Source of the DNA: Fodinicurvata fenggangensis DSM 21160
GTDB lineage: Bacteria; Pseudomonadota; Alphaproteobacteria; Kiloniellales; DSM-21159
Direction: 5' to 3'
Length of the DNA: 64,000 bases
Assembly: GCF_000686045.1 (NCBI RefSeq)
Contig: NZ_JMLV01000001.1
Span: forward strand, 372,001 to 436,000
Part shown: one piece after another, positions 55,846-63,190 of the stretch
How the letters are laid out: each line of letters opens with the position of its first letter
How positions within the stretch are numbered: position 1 is the first letter of the stretch
Notes under the pieces: model-generated
Databases searched by the model: none
Told to the model about the DNA's origin: nothing
Seen by the model: the letters and a program-made list of their open reading frames with translations, nothing else
Made by a program: the position numbers and the translations under genes

Positions 55846-56781
55846 ATGCGCGTCTTACTGAAGAAGATCAGCCGTGAGCTGACCTTGCTGATTCTCTTTT
55901 TCCTCCCGCAGGAAAAGAAGATTGCAATTGAACGCCGCCTGCGCGGCAAGGAAGAGTACAGGAAACTGCGCCTGGCAGATGCCGTGATCGTTTCTTTCGG
56001 AAAGAGCGGACGGACATGGCTGCGGGTCATGCTGTCCCGTTTCTATCAGGTTCGCCACGGACTGTCCGAACGTCACTTGATCGGTTTCGACAACCTTCAC
56101 CGCAAGAATCCTAAGATTCCAAAGCTCTTCTTCACGCATGACAATTATCTGAAAGATTATACGGGAAACAGTGACAACAAGGCCGATTATTATGATCGCA
56201 AGGTTGTACTGCTTGTACGCAATCCGGCAGACACCGCCGTTTCCCAGTACTTCCAGTGGAAATATCGCATGCGCGACCGCAAGAAATCCATCAACCAGTA
56301 CCCACAGGGAATGGAAGACCTTTCGGTCTATGACTTCGTCATGGACGAAAAGGCGGGGTTACCGAAGATCATCGGCTTCATGAATGTCTGGGCGCGAGAG
56401 ATGGACCGGTTCGAGAACATATTGATCGTCCGTTATGAGGATATGCGCGATGATCCGGGATCCGCCCTCAAACGCGTGACGGACTTCATAGGTACGGAAG
56501 GAACGGAGGATCAGATCGAGGAGTCCGTCCGATTTGCATCCGTGGAGAACATGCGCAACATGGAAAGCAATCGGACGTTCTGGTTGAGCGGCAGCCGCAT
56601 GGTGACCCGGGACAAGAGCAATCCAAATGCCTACAAGGTTCGGCGGGCCAAGGTCGGAGGTTACCGTGACTATTTCGAGGATGCGCAACTCCGCGAAATT
56701 GAGGACTATATCGGCAAGCATCTCAGCCCGGTTTTTGGGTACAGCGTCGACCAGCAAGAGCAGGATGCGAACTCCGCCTAA
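55846..56781 (+). CDS. PAPS-dependent sulfotransferase domain protein
   Basis: A 311-residue protein of the Sulfotransfer_1 type. The 5'-phosphosulfate-binding loop is VSFGKSGRTWLR near 49-60, and the 3'-phosphate site is VLLVRNPADTAVSQYF near 122-137. Later the IVRYEDMRDDPGSALKRVTDFIG block is typical of bacterial and eukaryotic family members. There is a short hydrophobic stretch at about 12-20 but no clear signal peptide, so it is probably cytoplasmic or membrane-associated. The start at 55846 has GGA 8 bases upstream. The acceptor is unknown. Its neighbours make PAPS (cysD, cysN-C) on one side and include a glycosyltransferase-like gene on the other. Confidence 0.88.
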   Translation: MRVLLKKISRELTLLILFFLPQEKKIAIERRLRGKEEYRKLRLADAVIVSFGKSGRTWLRVMLSRFYQVRHGLSERHLIGFDNLHRKNPKIPKLFFTHDNYLKDYTGNSDNKADYYDRKVVLLVRNPADTAVSQYFQWKYRMRDRKKSINQYPQGMEDLSVYDFVMDEKAGLPKIIGFMNVWAREMDRFENILIVRYEDMRDDPGSALKRVTDFIGTEGTEDQIEESVRFASVENMRNMESNRTFWLSGSRMVTRDKSNPNAYKVRRAKVGGYRDYFEDAQLREIEDYIGKHLSPVFGYSVDQQEQDANSA

Positions 56782-56874
56782 AGCTTGCAGGCCTGAGACA
56801 ATGCGTCAGCTTGCGGGGGTTTCCGGCATCTGCTAGGAACAATTATCAATTACACGACAGGAGTTACGGCTGCT

Positions 56875-57777
56875 GTGAAAGCTACCGTCTTCATCCATAC
56901 AAATCACCGCCAGATGATTGGCGCATTGGTGGCTCAGTACACCATGAAGCGCAACTCGAAGAATCCGGACAAGTTTGACGTCCAGATCATTCACACCAAG
57001 GATTATCCCTTCCTGAAGGAAAAGGAAGGTCAGGAATTCCTGCGCGACGGCTACACACGGCCGTGGCGTTATGAAGACCTGCAGTCCTTTACGCCGCTTC
57101 GTTTCATGCCCCCCGAGCTGATGGACTACGAAGGTCGTGCGGTGATCATGGATCCCGATATTTTTGCGGTCGGTGATATCTGGGAGCTGCTTTCAAGGGA
57201 CATGGGCGACCATGCCATCATGTGCCGGGCCCGTTCCGGAGCAAAGGGCCGCGAAGGTTGCATGGCGAGTTCGGTCATGCTTCTCGACTGCGCCAAGCTG
57301 ACCCATTGGAAATGCGAGGATCAATTCAACAAGCTGTTCACGGGTGAGTTGGATTACATGGACTGGATCTGCTTGCGCACTGAACCGCGCGAAAGCATTG
57401 GCTTGCTCGAGCCTTACTGGAACGATTTCGATCGCCTGAAAGAGGACACCAAGCTGCTGCACAATACCCGCCGCCTTACGCAACCCTGGAAGACAGGGCT
57501 TCCGATCGATTTCACGCCAGCTGACAAATCCCGCCGCTTTCCAATCATTGGCTGGCTGATGCGCTGGCGCCGCAAGCTTTTTGGCGAGCACGCCCTGCTG
57601 GGGCGCTATCTCAGGCACCCTGATCGCAATCAGGAGCGCTTCTTCTTTGCCATGCTCAAGGAGTGTATGGATGAAGGCATCGTGACGGAGGAGATGATCC
57701 GTCAGGAAATGGAGCGAAACCACGTCCGTCATGACGCCTTCGAGGTCATGGAGCGCACACCCAAGATGGCTGCATGA
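56875..57777 (+). CDS. Putative glycosyltransferase-like protein, copy B (family unassigned)
   Basis: A 300-residue paralogue of the protein at 26390-27322. It shares FIHTN-x-x-QM, GALV-x-QY, KRNS-x-NPD, LQSFTPLRF, PPELM-x-YEGRAV, DPDIFAVGDI and TKLLHNT. As with copy A, the fold looks like a soluble GT-A-type enzyme with a DxD-like motif (DPD), but I do not assign a family. Copy B carries an internal Arg/Trp-rich segment (WLMRWRRK, about 225-232) different from copy A. The start is GTG at 56875 (KATVFIHTN follows). It lies 93 bp after the sulfotransferase gene and converges with ELM1 copy B across a terminator. Confidence 0.62.
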   Translation: MKATVFIHTNHRQMIGALVAQYTMKRNSKNPDKFDVQIIHTKDYPFLKEKEGQEFLRDGYTRPWRYEDLQSFTPLRFMPPELMDYEGRAVIMDPDIFAVGDIWELLSRDMGDHAIMCRARSGAKGREGCMASSVMLLDCAKLTHWKCEDQFNKLFTGELDYMDWICLRTEPRESIGLLEPYWNDFDRLKEDTKLLHNTRRLTQPWKTGLPIDFTPADKSRRFPIIGWLMRWRRKLFGEHALLGRYLRHPDRNQERFFFAMLKECMDEGIVTEEMIRQEMERNHVRHDAFEVMERTPKMAA

Positions 57778-57802
57778 TTAACGGCAACCTTCATGCTCAT
57801 GT

Positions 57803-57828
57803 AAAAGCCCCCTTTTCGGGGGCTTTTT
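57803..57828. terminator. Bidirectional rho-independent terminator
   Basis: GCCCCC at 57807-57812 pairs with GGGGGC at 57818-57823 around a 5-base loop. AAAA before and TTTTT after extend the stem and provide T-runs in both directions. It ends the glycosyltransferase-like gene (plus) and lies 2 bases past the ELM1 copy B stop (minus). Confidence 0.9.
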
Positions 57829-57829
57829 G

Positions 57830-58975
57830 CTACCCCGACTTGGCCGTCGAGAGTTCCGGGAAAAGGGTATGAACGCGCTCCACGGCACGGGAGATGTCCT
57901 CAAGTGGTGGAGGTGACTCCAGTGGATGACCTTCGCCCAACCAGGCCGCGCGACCACTGGAAATCATGTAGTCATGAATGATCCGGATATCGCGCGTGAT
58001 CCGATTGGGGCCCAAGTGCATCCCGGATAGATATACAAAGGCACGGAAATCAAAGCTGTCCCTTGGTTTCTTCAGATACTTGTCGAGCAGTTTGGGCTTT
58101 CCAGGCAATTGCCTGCGCATGGCACGCCACCCCTGCCCCAGATCGAACAGGTAAACCGGCTTCCCGGTGGCACAGGCTTCCGTCATCATCGAGACGCTGT
58201 CCCCCGTTACAATGATGCGGTCTGCTAGCCCCAAGAAAGCAAAATAGGGGTTGTCTTCTGCATCAGGGCGCCATTGATAGAAATGACAAGGCACGTCGAT
58301 TTCATCCCTCAGAACCTGAATGGTATCGGCGCGCGTGCGGGCACTGGTTGTAACAAGTAGGGATGCCCCATACTGGCGGGCAAGCTTGCTGGCCTGTTTG
58401 CCAAGCCTTCGGGCGGCCTCCCGGTCATAGCTGTAGGGACCGCTGTTGCCACCGACAATAACGGCAATATAAGGGGGTGGCATACCCTGGAGTTTGTCCG
58501 CCCAATCTGCCGCATCGCTCTCAAGACGCTTCTGAGAAACCCTGTGCAGCGGTGTATTGTTCTGCAGGATATGGGGGTGCTGTGGCAGGCGATATTGGGG
58601 CGTTGTAATGATCAGGTCAAAGCGCCCGAAATTCGCCCACGGACGCCCGATATGAATCAAGCGAACATGTTTTTCCCGTTTTGCCTGCTGTTGAATCCAA
58701 CGGCAAATCGGCTCATTGCGCCGTCCGGCAGAAATGACAAGATCTGGCCACGGGGGCTCAAGATGGCTGGATTGGTCCGGTAATGTTCCTGACAGAGTTG
58801 GGCCATGGGTCAGATTGATCAGAAGCTCATAGCTCTTGTAGGCAAAGCGCCGAATCTCATACGGCCACCCAAGTGCTTCAGCCAGAGCCAATACCTGTGA
58901 GTTATCCCCTGCCCGATGCCCCATCATGAGCCAGACGGATGGCACCTTTTTGGTTGAAGGCCCGATATCGCTCAA
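57830..58975 (-). CDS. ELM1/DUF1022 family protein, copy B
   Basis: A 381-residue member of the ELM1 family, paralogous to the protein at 25206-26324. Shared blocks are VWLMMGHRAGDNSQV with EALGWP, LEPPWPDLVISAGRR, TTPQYRLP, AVIVGGNSGPYSYD and DNPYFAFLGLADRIIVTGDSVSMM. The latter resembles the donor-nucleotide loop of GT-B glycosyltransferases (inference). No signal peptide or TM segment is visible. It converges on copy B of the glycosyltransferase-like gene, whereas copy A is on the same strand as its partner. Bacterial function is not established. Confidence 0.82.
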   Translation of the reverse strand: MSDIGPSTKKVPSVWLMMGHRAGDNSQVLALAEALGWPYEIRRFAYKSYELLINLTHGPTLSGTLPDQSSHLEPPWPDLVISAGRRNEPICRWIQQQAKREKHVRLIHIGRPWANFGRFDLIITTPQYRLPQHPHILQNNTPLHRVSQKRLESDAADWADKLQGMPPPYIAVIVGGNSGPYSYDREAARRLGKQASKLARQYGASLLVTTSARTRADTIQVLRDEIDVPCHFYQWRPDAEDNPYFAFLGLADRIIVTGDSVSMMTEACATGKPVYLFDLGQGWRAMRRQLPGKPKLLDKYLKKPRDSFDFRAFVYLSGMHLGPNRITRDIRIIHDYMISSGRAAWLGEGHPLESPPPLEDISRAVERVHTLFPELSTAKSG

Positions 58976-59155
58976 AACTGATCACTTTGCCCATTTCAGG
59001 AATTGCATGCTTATCCGGAACCGCCGGACGCTTCCGATTACTGGACTGCGGTGCTTCAGTCAAACACTGCTGCGGTCCTCTGATCTGGACTGATCGGAAC
59101 AGGGAATATACCACTTCGTTGCCAAGCTTAGCTTTATCCAATCCTGTACAGCACT

Positions 59156-59392
59156 TCAGTTGCCGACGTGAACTTCATCCTCACCGGTCAAGTACCCTAC
59201 TGCAGCGCCAGCCGCACCGCCAATCAGGGCCCCCGTGAAGAGGCTTCCTCCTGCAAGTGCGCCAATGGCTGCGCCGCCTGCACTGCCAATGGCGCCACCG
59301 CTCAATGTTCTTTGGGTTCTGGTATCCATACCCGAGCAGCCAGCCAGTGTCAGAACAACAATCATGGCTGCCATGAACCTTGACGAAGTCAT
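59156..59392 (-). CDS. Small glycine-zipper lipoprotein
   Basis: A 78-residue protein with a lipoprotein signal (hydrophobic IVVLTLAGC, lipidated Cys19). The mature part has a glycine-zipper helix pair (GGAIGSAGGAAIGALAGG and GALIGGAAGAAVGYLTG), as in OsmB/YMGG-type envelope lipoproteins. It is probably in the outer or inner membrane leaflet; the function is unknown. It lies alone, with 180 bp of apparently empty sequence before ELM1 copy B's start. Confidence 0.8.
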   Translation of the reverse strand: MTSSRFMAAMIVVLTLAGCSGMDTRTQRTLSGGAIGSAGGAAIGALAGGSLFTGALIGGAAGAAVGYLTGEDEVHVGN

Positions 59393-59463
59393 CCTATAGT
59401 TCCCCCCGAAAATCAGTGAAGTCCGTGATTCAGTTACAGTAGAGCAATAAGCGAGAAGCTTGA

Positions 59464-59967
59464 TTATCCCAAGGCAAGCGCATTGAGGCCAGAGGTCTTT
59501 TGACAGGCAGTATTTGCCTTCCGCTGGTTTTTCTGCTCGCGAGAATCTGCTGCCATGAGGATGAGGTCAGTGACAGTGGAAATCTCATCCGTTCTGCCTT
59601 CAATGCAGTCCACGACAAAAGGCTGCCATGACCTGTCGTGAGCATGCCGAGCCAGTTTATTCTGAATGATTTGCGCGAAGCCTTCCCGCTGCAAGGCAGA
59701 CTCACCTACATCCAGAAGGCCTAGACTGAATCCCTGAAGGCGAATGACATAACCCTGTGAATGCAAGGTATCAAGGACCCCGGCCAAGGCCTCTTCCGAT
59801 AGTCCTTCGCTGAAGGTCAGGATATAAAAGCGATAGCTCAGCCGGACATTTCGCAGCCGGGCCAGGGTCTCCTGTAAACGCCGATCATGAGGATGGCTGG
59901 CGTGCGTTTCCGTTTCAGGATGAAAATCTGACTTCTTGCTGGCTCGTACCGAGTGGAGCGTGGCCAT
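59464..59967 (-). CDS. Hypothetical protein
   Basis: A 167-residue protein I do not recognise. It has no signal peptide or membrane segment. The N-terminal ~25 residues are polar and His/Lys-rich, and a mixed alpha/beta core spans about 28-140 (LSYRFYILTFSEGLSEEALAGVLDTL; LQREGFAQIIQNKLARHA). The C-terminus is polar and low in conservation cues. Codon composition fits the neighbours and the frame is uninterrupted, which supports a real gene. It lies 124 bp downstream of the sensor kinase gene on the same strand. Confidence 0.55.
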   Translation of the reverse strand: MATLHSVRASKKSDFHPETETHASHPHDRRLQETLARLRNVRLSYRFYILTFSEGLSEEALAGVLDTLHSQGYVIRLQGFSLGLLDVGESALQREGFAQIIQNKLARHAHDRSWQPFVVDCIEGRTDEISTVTDLILMAADSREQKNQRKANTACQKTSGLNALALG

Positions 59968-60091
59968 TGGCTGTTATTCTCGCATTAGGTGAAACCCGGG
60001 TGAGAGTAACCTTCAAGGCCGAGGCGGGTCAGAGGCAAGGCTGTGACAAGAATGGCGCGGGAACCTGTCTCTCGCTTGCGCGGAGCTCACG

Positions 60092-61603
60092 TCACGTCGC
60101 CAGTGGCAGCTCCATACGGACACAGAGACCCCCTTCATTGCGATTCCGTGCCCAAACAATACCGCCTATCGCTTCGACATTTCTGCGAACCACCCACAAG
60201 CCTATGCCAAAGTTCGGCAACTTGACGGAGGCTTGAGGCAATGCAGAGGGATTGGCTCCAGGACGATGGGAATAATTCCGTTCGAAGATCCGCTCCAGGT
60301 TTTCCGGTGAAACCCCGGGGCCTTCATCCTCGACCGTCAATACGGCCTTGTCGTTCTCGCTGTACAGATGAACCCGAACCTTACCGTTGTCCGGGGAAAA
60401 GCTGATGGCATTGTCGATCAGGTTCTCGGCAACGGTTTCCAGCAATTCAGCACCACCAAGAACCTCTATGCCCTCAGAGATCCTGGACTCCACGACGGTC
60501 TGTTGCTGCCCCTCGGTTCCCTCGACATAAGGAGAGAGCAGCGTCTGCATGAGAGCCGACAGGTTGATCCGCTCACGCGGCGGGTTCAGTAGTTCAGCGA
60601 CCGTCTCTTCCATACGGCGTGCTGCGCCAACCAGGCTGTCCAGACGAGCCACCGATTGTTCGACCACCTCCAGTGCTCGTTTCCCCTTTATGTTCTCTGG
60701 TGGGATAGCGCGACGCAGTGGTTCGGTCGCCTGGGAGATCACCGCGATAGGTGCCTTCAAGGCATGCGCATTCTCTTCTGCAGCATCGCGGATATCCTTG
60801 GCCGATTTCTGCAGTGTATTGACCATTCGATCGAACTCACGCGCTACGTCGGAGAGTTCCGGCACACGATTGAGGCTGGAAAACGAAAGTGAGGGGGTTC
60901 CATGCGAGCGGATTTGGTTCGCCAGAAGCGCGAACTTGCGCAGGCTGCCCCATAAGCCGAGAAATATTGCCATGACCACAATTGCCATGAGCAGGTATAT
61001 GGCGGCGGCTACGCGCACTTCGGGCATCTGCCAGTAGGGTCGGCCCAAGGAAGAACGCAGCAACTCGGACGTAGCGTGTGAGGTTATGATGGCCCAGCAG
61101 CCCTTGGGCGCATTGACCGGTGTGATGGACGTCAGGAATTCCTCCCCTCCCTCCGGGTTTCGGTACCGAACGGAAAGAGGTTGCTGCCCACGGCAGGAAT
61201 CCTCCAGTTTTCCCAGAATATCAGGAGTTACCAGCTGCTCCAGTTCGTCTTCCAGTTGATCGGCTGGCTGTGATTGTGACGAGGCCACGAAGTAGAAGCT
61301 GTCATACCCCTCCTCCCCCTCTGGACGGAACAGCAGTCGTACACGCATTCCCCGTACGCCCAGGTCCGAGAGTGTCTCATGGAGCACCAGTGCATCCTGA
61401 CCCTCGAAGCGCTCAAGAAAGGGGCGCAAACTGCGTCCCACCAACCAGCCTTGCTCCTGGACACTCCGCAACAACAGGGTCGCCCGCTCTTGATCGGCAA
61501 GCTTCAATTGGCCGTATATTATAACCGGAACAGCAATGAATATGACCAGCAGCAAAAGGAATTTTGCAGCCAGGGAGCGAGGTATCCGGGAGAGAGGGCG
61601 CAA
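60092..61603 (-). CDS. Sensor histidine kinase (PhoQ/ChvG-like layout)
   Basis: A 503-residue membrane kinase. TM1 is at about 13-30 and TM2 at 199-218, enclosing a ~165-residue periplasmic sensor that contains two cysteines (Cys137, Cys169). A HAMP-like linker follows. The phospho-acceptor is His280 in NAHALKAPIAVIS, a PhoQ-type H-box (H-x-L-K-x-P) rather than HELRTP. The ATPase domain has ENLIDNAISFSP, DEGPGVS and FGIGLWVVRR. It starts 9 bp after the response-regulator stop, forming one operon with it and with a lipoprotein gene. Confidence 0.88.
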   Translation of the reverse strand: MRPLSRIPRSLAAKFLLLLVIFIAVPVIIYGQLKLADQERATLLLRSVQEQGWLVGRSLRPFLERFEGQDALVLHETLSDLGVRGMRVRLLFRPEGEEGYDSFYFVASSQSQPADQLEDELEQLVTPDILGKLEDSCRGQQPLSVRYRNPEGGEEFLTSITPVNAPKGCWAIITSHATSELLRSSLGRPYWQMPEVRVAAAIYLLMAIVVMAIFLGLWGSLRKFALLANQIRSHGTPSLSFSSLNRVPELSDVAREFDRMVNTLQKSAKDIRDAAEENAHALKAPIAVISQATEPLRRAIPPENIKGKRALEVVEQSVARLDSLVGAARRMEETVAELLNPPRERINLSALMQTLLSPYVEGTEGQQQTVVESRISEGIEVLGGAELLETVAENLIDNAISFSPDNGKVRVHLYSENDKAVLTVEDEGPGVSPENLERIFERNYSHRPGANPSALPQASVKLPNFGIGLWVVRRNVEAIGGIVWARNRNEGGLCVRMELPLAT

Positions 61604-61612
61604 GTCGACCCC

Positions 61613-62383
61613 TTAGCGCTCAGTTGTGCGCCAGCGATAACCAAATCCGGGATAGTTTTCTATTTCGTCGAATTCTGAGTGAAGTTCCCGGAATTTCTGG
61701 CGAATGCGTTTCATGAAGGTGCGGACGTTTGCGCGATAACCCTCTGGCCCGGCACCTGCCAGGAATCCCTGACCATGAACCAAATCATAGATTTCCCGGT
61801 AGGTTACATCCTGTCCAGCGCGTTGCAGCAGCAAGTGAACGATCTTGAATTCTGTCAGGCTCAGATTGACACGTTCCCCCCGCCAGAAAGCACGGCTGCT
61901 GTCCAGGCGAAGTTCGAGTTCTCCTTGACGTATGACATCCTGGTTCTGTGAGTCACCTGCCTCAACTTCGCTTCCCTGAGGCGTCTTGTTGCCAGAGAGA
62001 ATGAGATCGATGCGCTTGTGCAGGATGGCAAAACTGCGTGACTTCTCCACAAAATCCACGGCGCCGCTCAACAGCGCAGCTTCTTCGTATATCTGTTCAC
62101 TCAAAGCCGTCAGGAAAATAACGGGCATCTCGTGCCCTTCCTCACGCATGCGTTTCAGAACCTCGATTCCGTTCATTCCCGGCATACGCCAATCGAGAAG
62201 AATCAGATCTGGTGATCCATCGTTATCCAGCCATTCGAAAAACGGTTCACCAGCCTCAAATATCTCGACAGAATAGCCAGCCTCCTTCAGATTTTCGGAT
62301 AAAGTTTCTCGAAACAGCGGATCGTCGTCCACAACCGCAATCTCTATGTTCCGAGTCACTTGCATGGTTTCCATACTACCCAT
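61613..62383 (-). CDS. OmpR-family response regulator
   Basis: A 256-residue two-component regulator. The receiver domain has the acidic pair DDD (about 19-21), the phospho-acceptor Asp64 (LILLDWRMPGMNG) and the conserved Lys in FVEKS. The C-terminal winged-helix domain has LSLTEFKIVHLLLQRAGQDVTYREI and ends with ENYPGFGYRW. The ATG at 62383 is chosen because GGGAG lies 8 bases upstream; it overlaps the end of the lipoprotein gene by 8 bp. It is the probable partner of the kinase encoded 9 bp downstream. Confidence 0.9.
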   Translation of the reverse strand: MGSMETMQVTRNIEIAVVDDDPLFRETLSENLKEAGYSVEIFEAGEPFFEWLDNDGSPDLILLDWRMPGMNGIEVLKRMREEGHEMPVIFLTALSEQIYEEAALLSGAVDFVEKSRSFAILHKRIDLILSGNKTPQGSEVEAGDSQNQDVIRQGELELRLDSSRAFWRGERVNLSLTEFKIVHLLLQRAGQDVTYREIYDLVHGQGFLAGAGPEGYRANVRTFMKRIRQKFRELHSEFDEIENYPGFGYRWRTTER

Positions 62384-62822
62384 TTTGAAAACTCCCAAGC
62401 TCTTGCAGGCAGCGCTCCATAGTTGCGTCTCCCGACGGGGTCACTTCATAGGTGAGCGCTTGCAAACGTCGATCACGCAAAGAAGGGTAGAAAAACAGCT
62501 TCAATTCGCAGTTTGATCGCTGGTAATTCCAGACAGTGGCTGGTGCTTCTCGCCTGACATCCAGGGGCGGTCCCAGCTGTCCCAGCATTTCCTCTTCACT
62601 CAGACCAACCAATTCATCGGGATTCAGGGGGGTTACAGGTTTTCTCGGACCAGCTGACTCCGGAGAGCTTGGCGCCGGTGCGGAAACTTCTTCTCCGGAT
62701 TCAGGTGCAGGTGCGGTGGCGCTGGGAGCTGTCGCGTTGGTTTCAGCATCCTGCCATGGCAAGGCTTCGCATCCGCTAAGCAGTGCCACAGCAAGGATTA
62801 TGGTGCATGTTCGCAAAGCCAT
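62376..62822 (-). CDS. Small lipoprotein of unknown function
   Basis: A 148-residue protein with a lipoprotein signal (AVALLSGC, lipidated Cys18). A Pro/Ala/Glu-rich linker (about 25-65) follows, then a compact domain with LVGLSEEEMLGQLGPPLDVRREA and WNYQRSNCELKLFFYP. This last part resembles a SmpA/OmlA-type (BamE-like) fold (inference). Overlap with the response regulator by 8 bp puts it first in the lipoprotein-regulator-kinase operon, which suggests a signalling link with the kinase. Confidence 0.75.
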   Translation of the reverse strand: MALRTCTIILAVALLSGCEALPWQDAETNATAPSATAPAPESGEEVSAPAPSSPESAGPRKPVTPLNPDELVGLSEEEMLGQLGPPLDVRREAPATVWNYQRSNCELKLFFYPSLRDRRLQALTYEVTPSGDATMERCLQELGSFQNG

Positions 62823-63190
62823 GATGAAGGTCTGAAGGCTGCCCTGGAATTGTGTTTGATGTACAGTTTATCGCAAGTAGGCATTATTACTAGGTTTTTC
62901 CAGAGACCTGGCAATCAGCCATCAGTTTGTGCCATTGCCCTACTCTGGGGAAAAACATGCCGCAAGACATTATACGGCTTTTGCTCTGTGACATATAGAG
63001 GGCATTCAGGGGGTGCATTTTGCCACTTGTGAGAATGGTGATTTGCCTTCCGAATTGGACCAAGGTTATTTTCAGGTTGCAGGAGTGAAAATATCCTGAG
63101 TTTCGGTTGATCCACCCTCTACAGAAAGCCGAATCTGGCAGGCCTCTCTTCATCTAAACAGGTAACTGAACCGCAACCACAGGAGACACT
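62823..63190. other. 368-bp divergent intergenic region
   Basis: This stretch separates the lipoprotein operon (minus) from the SLC13 gene (plus). I see no open frame with coding character and no RNA gene. It must hold the two divergent promoters, but none can be placed with confidence. The last bases (CAGGAGACACT) form the ribosome binding site of the SLC13 gene. Confidence 0.5.

Noticed and set aside
58902-59141. A 79-codon minus-strand frame upstream of ELM1 copy B
   Set aside because: No motifs or ribosome site; it overlaps the ELM1 start and looks like non-coding leader sequence.
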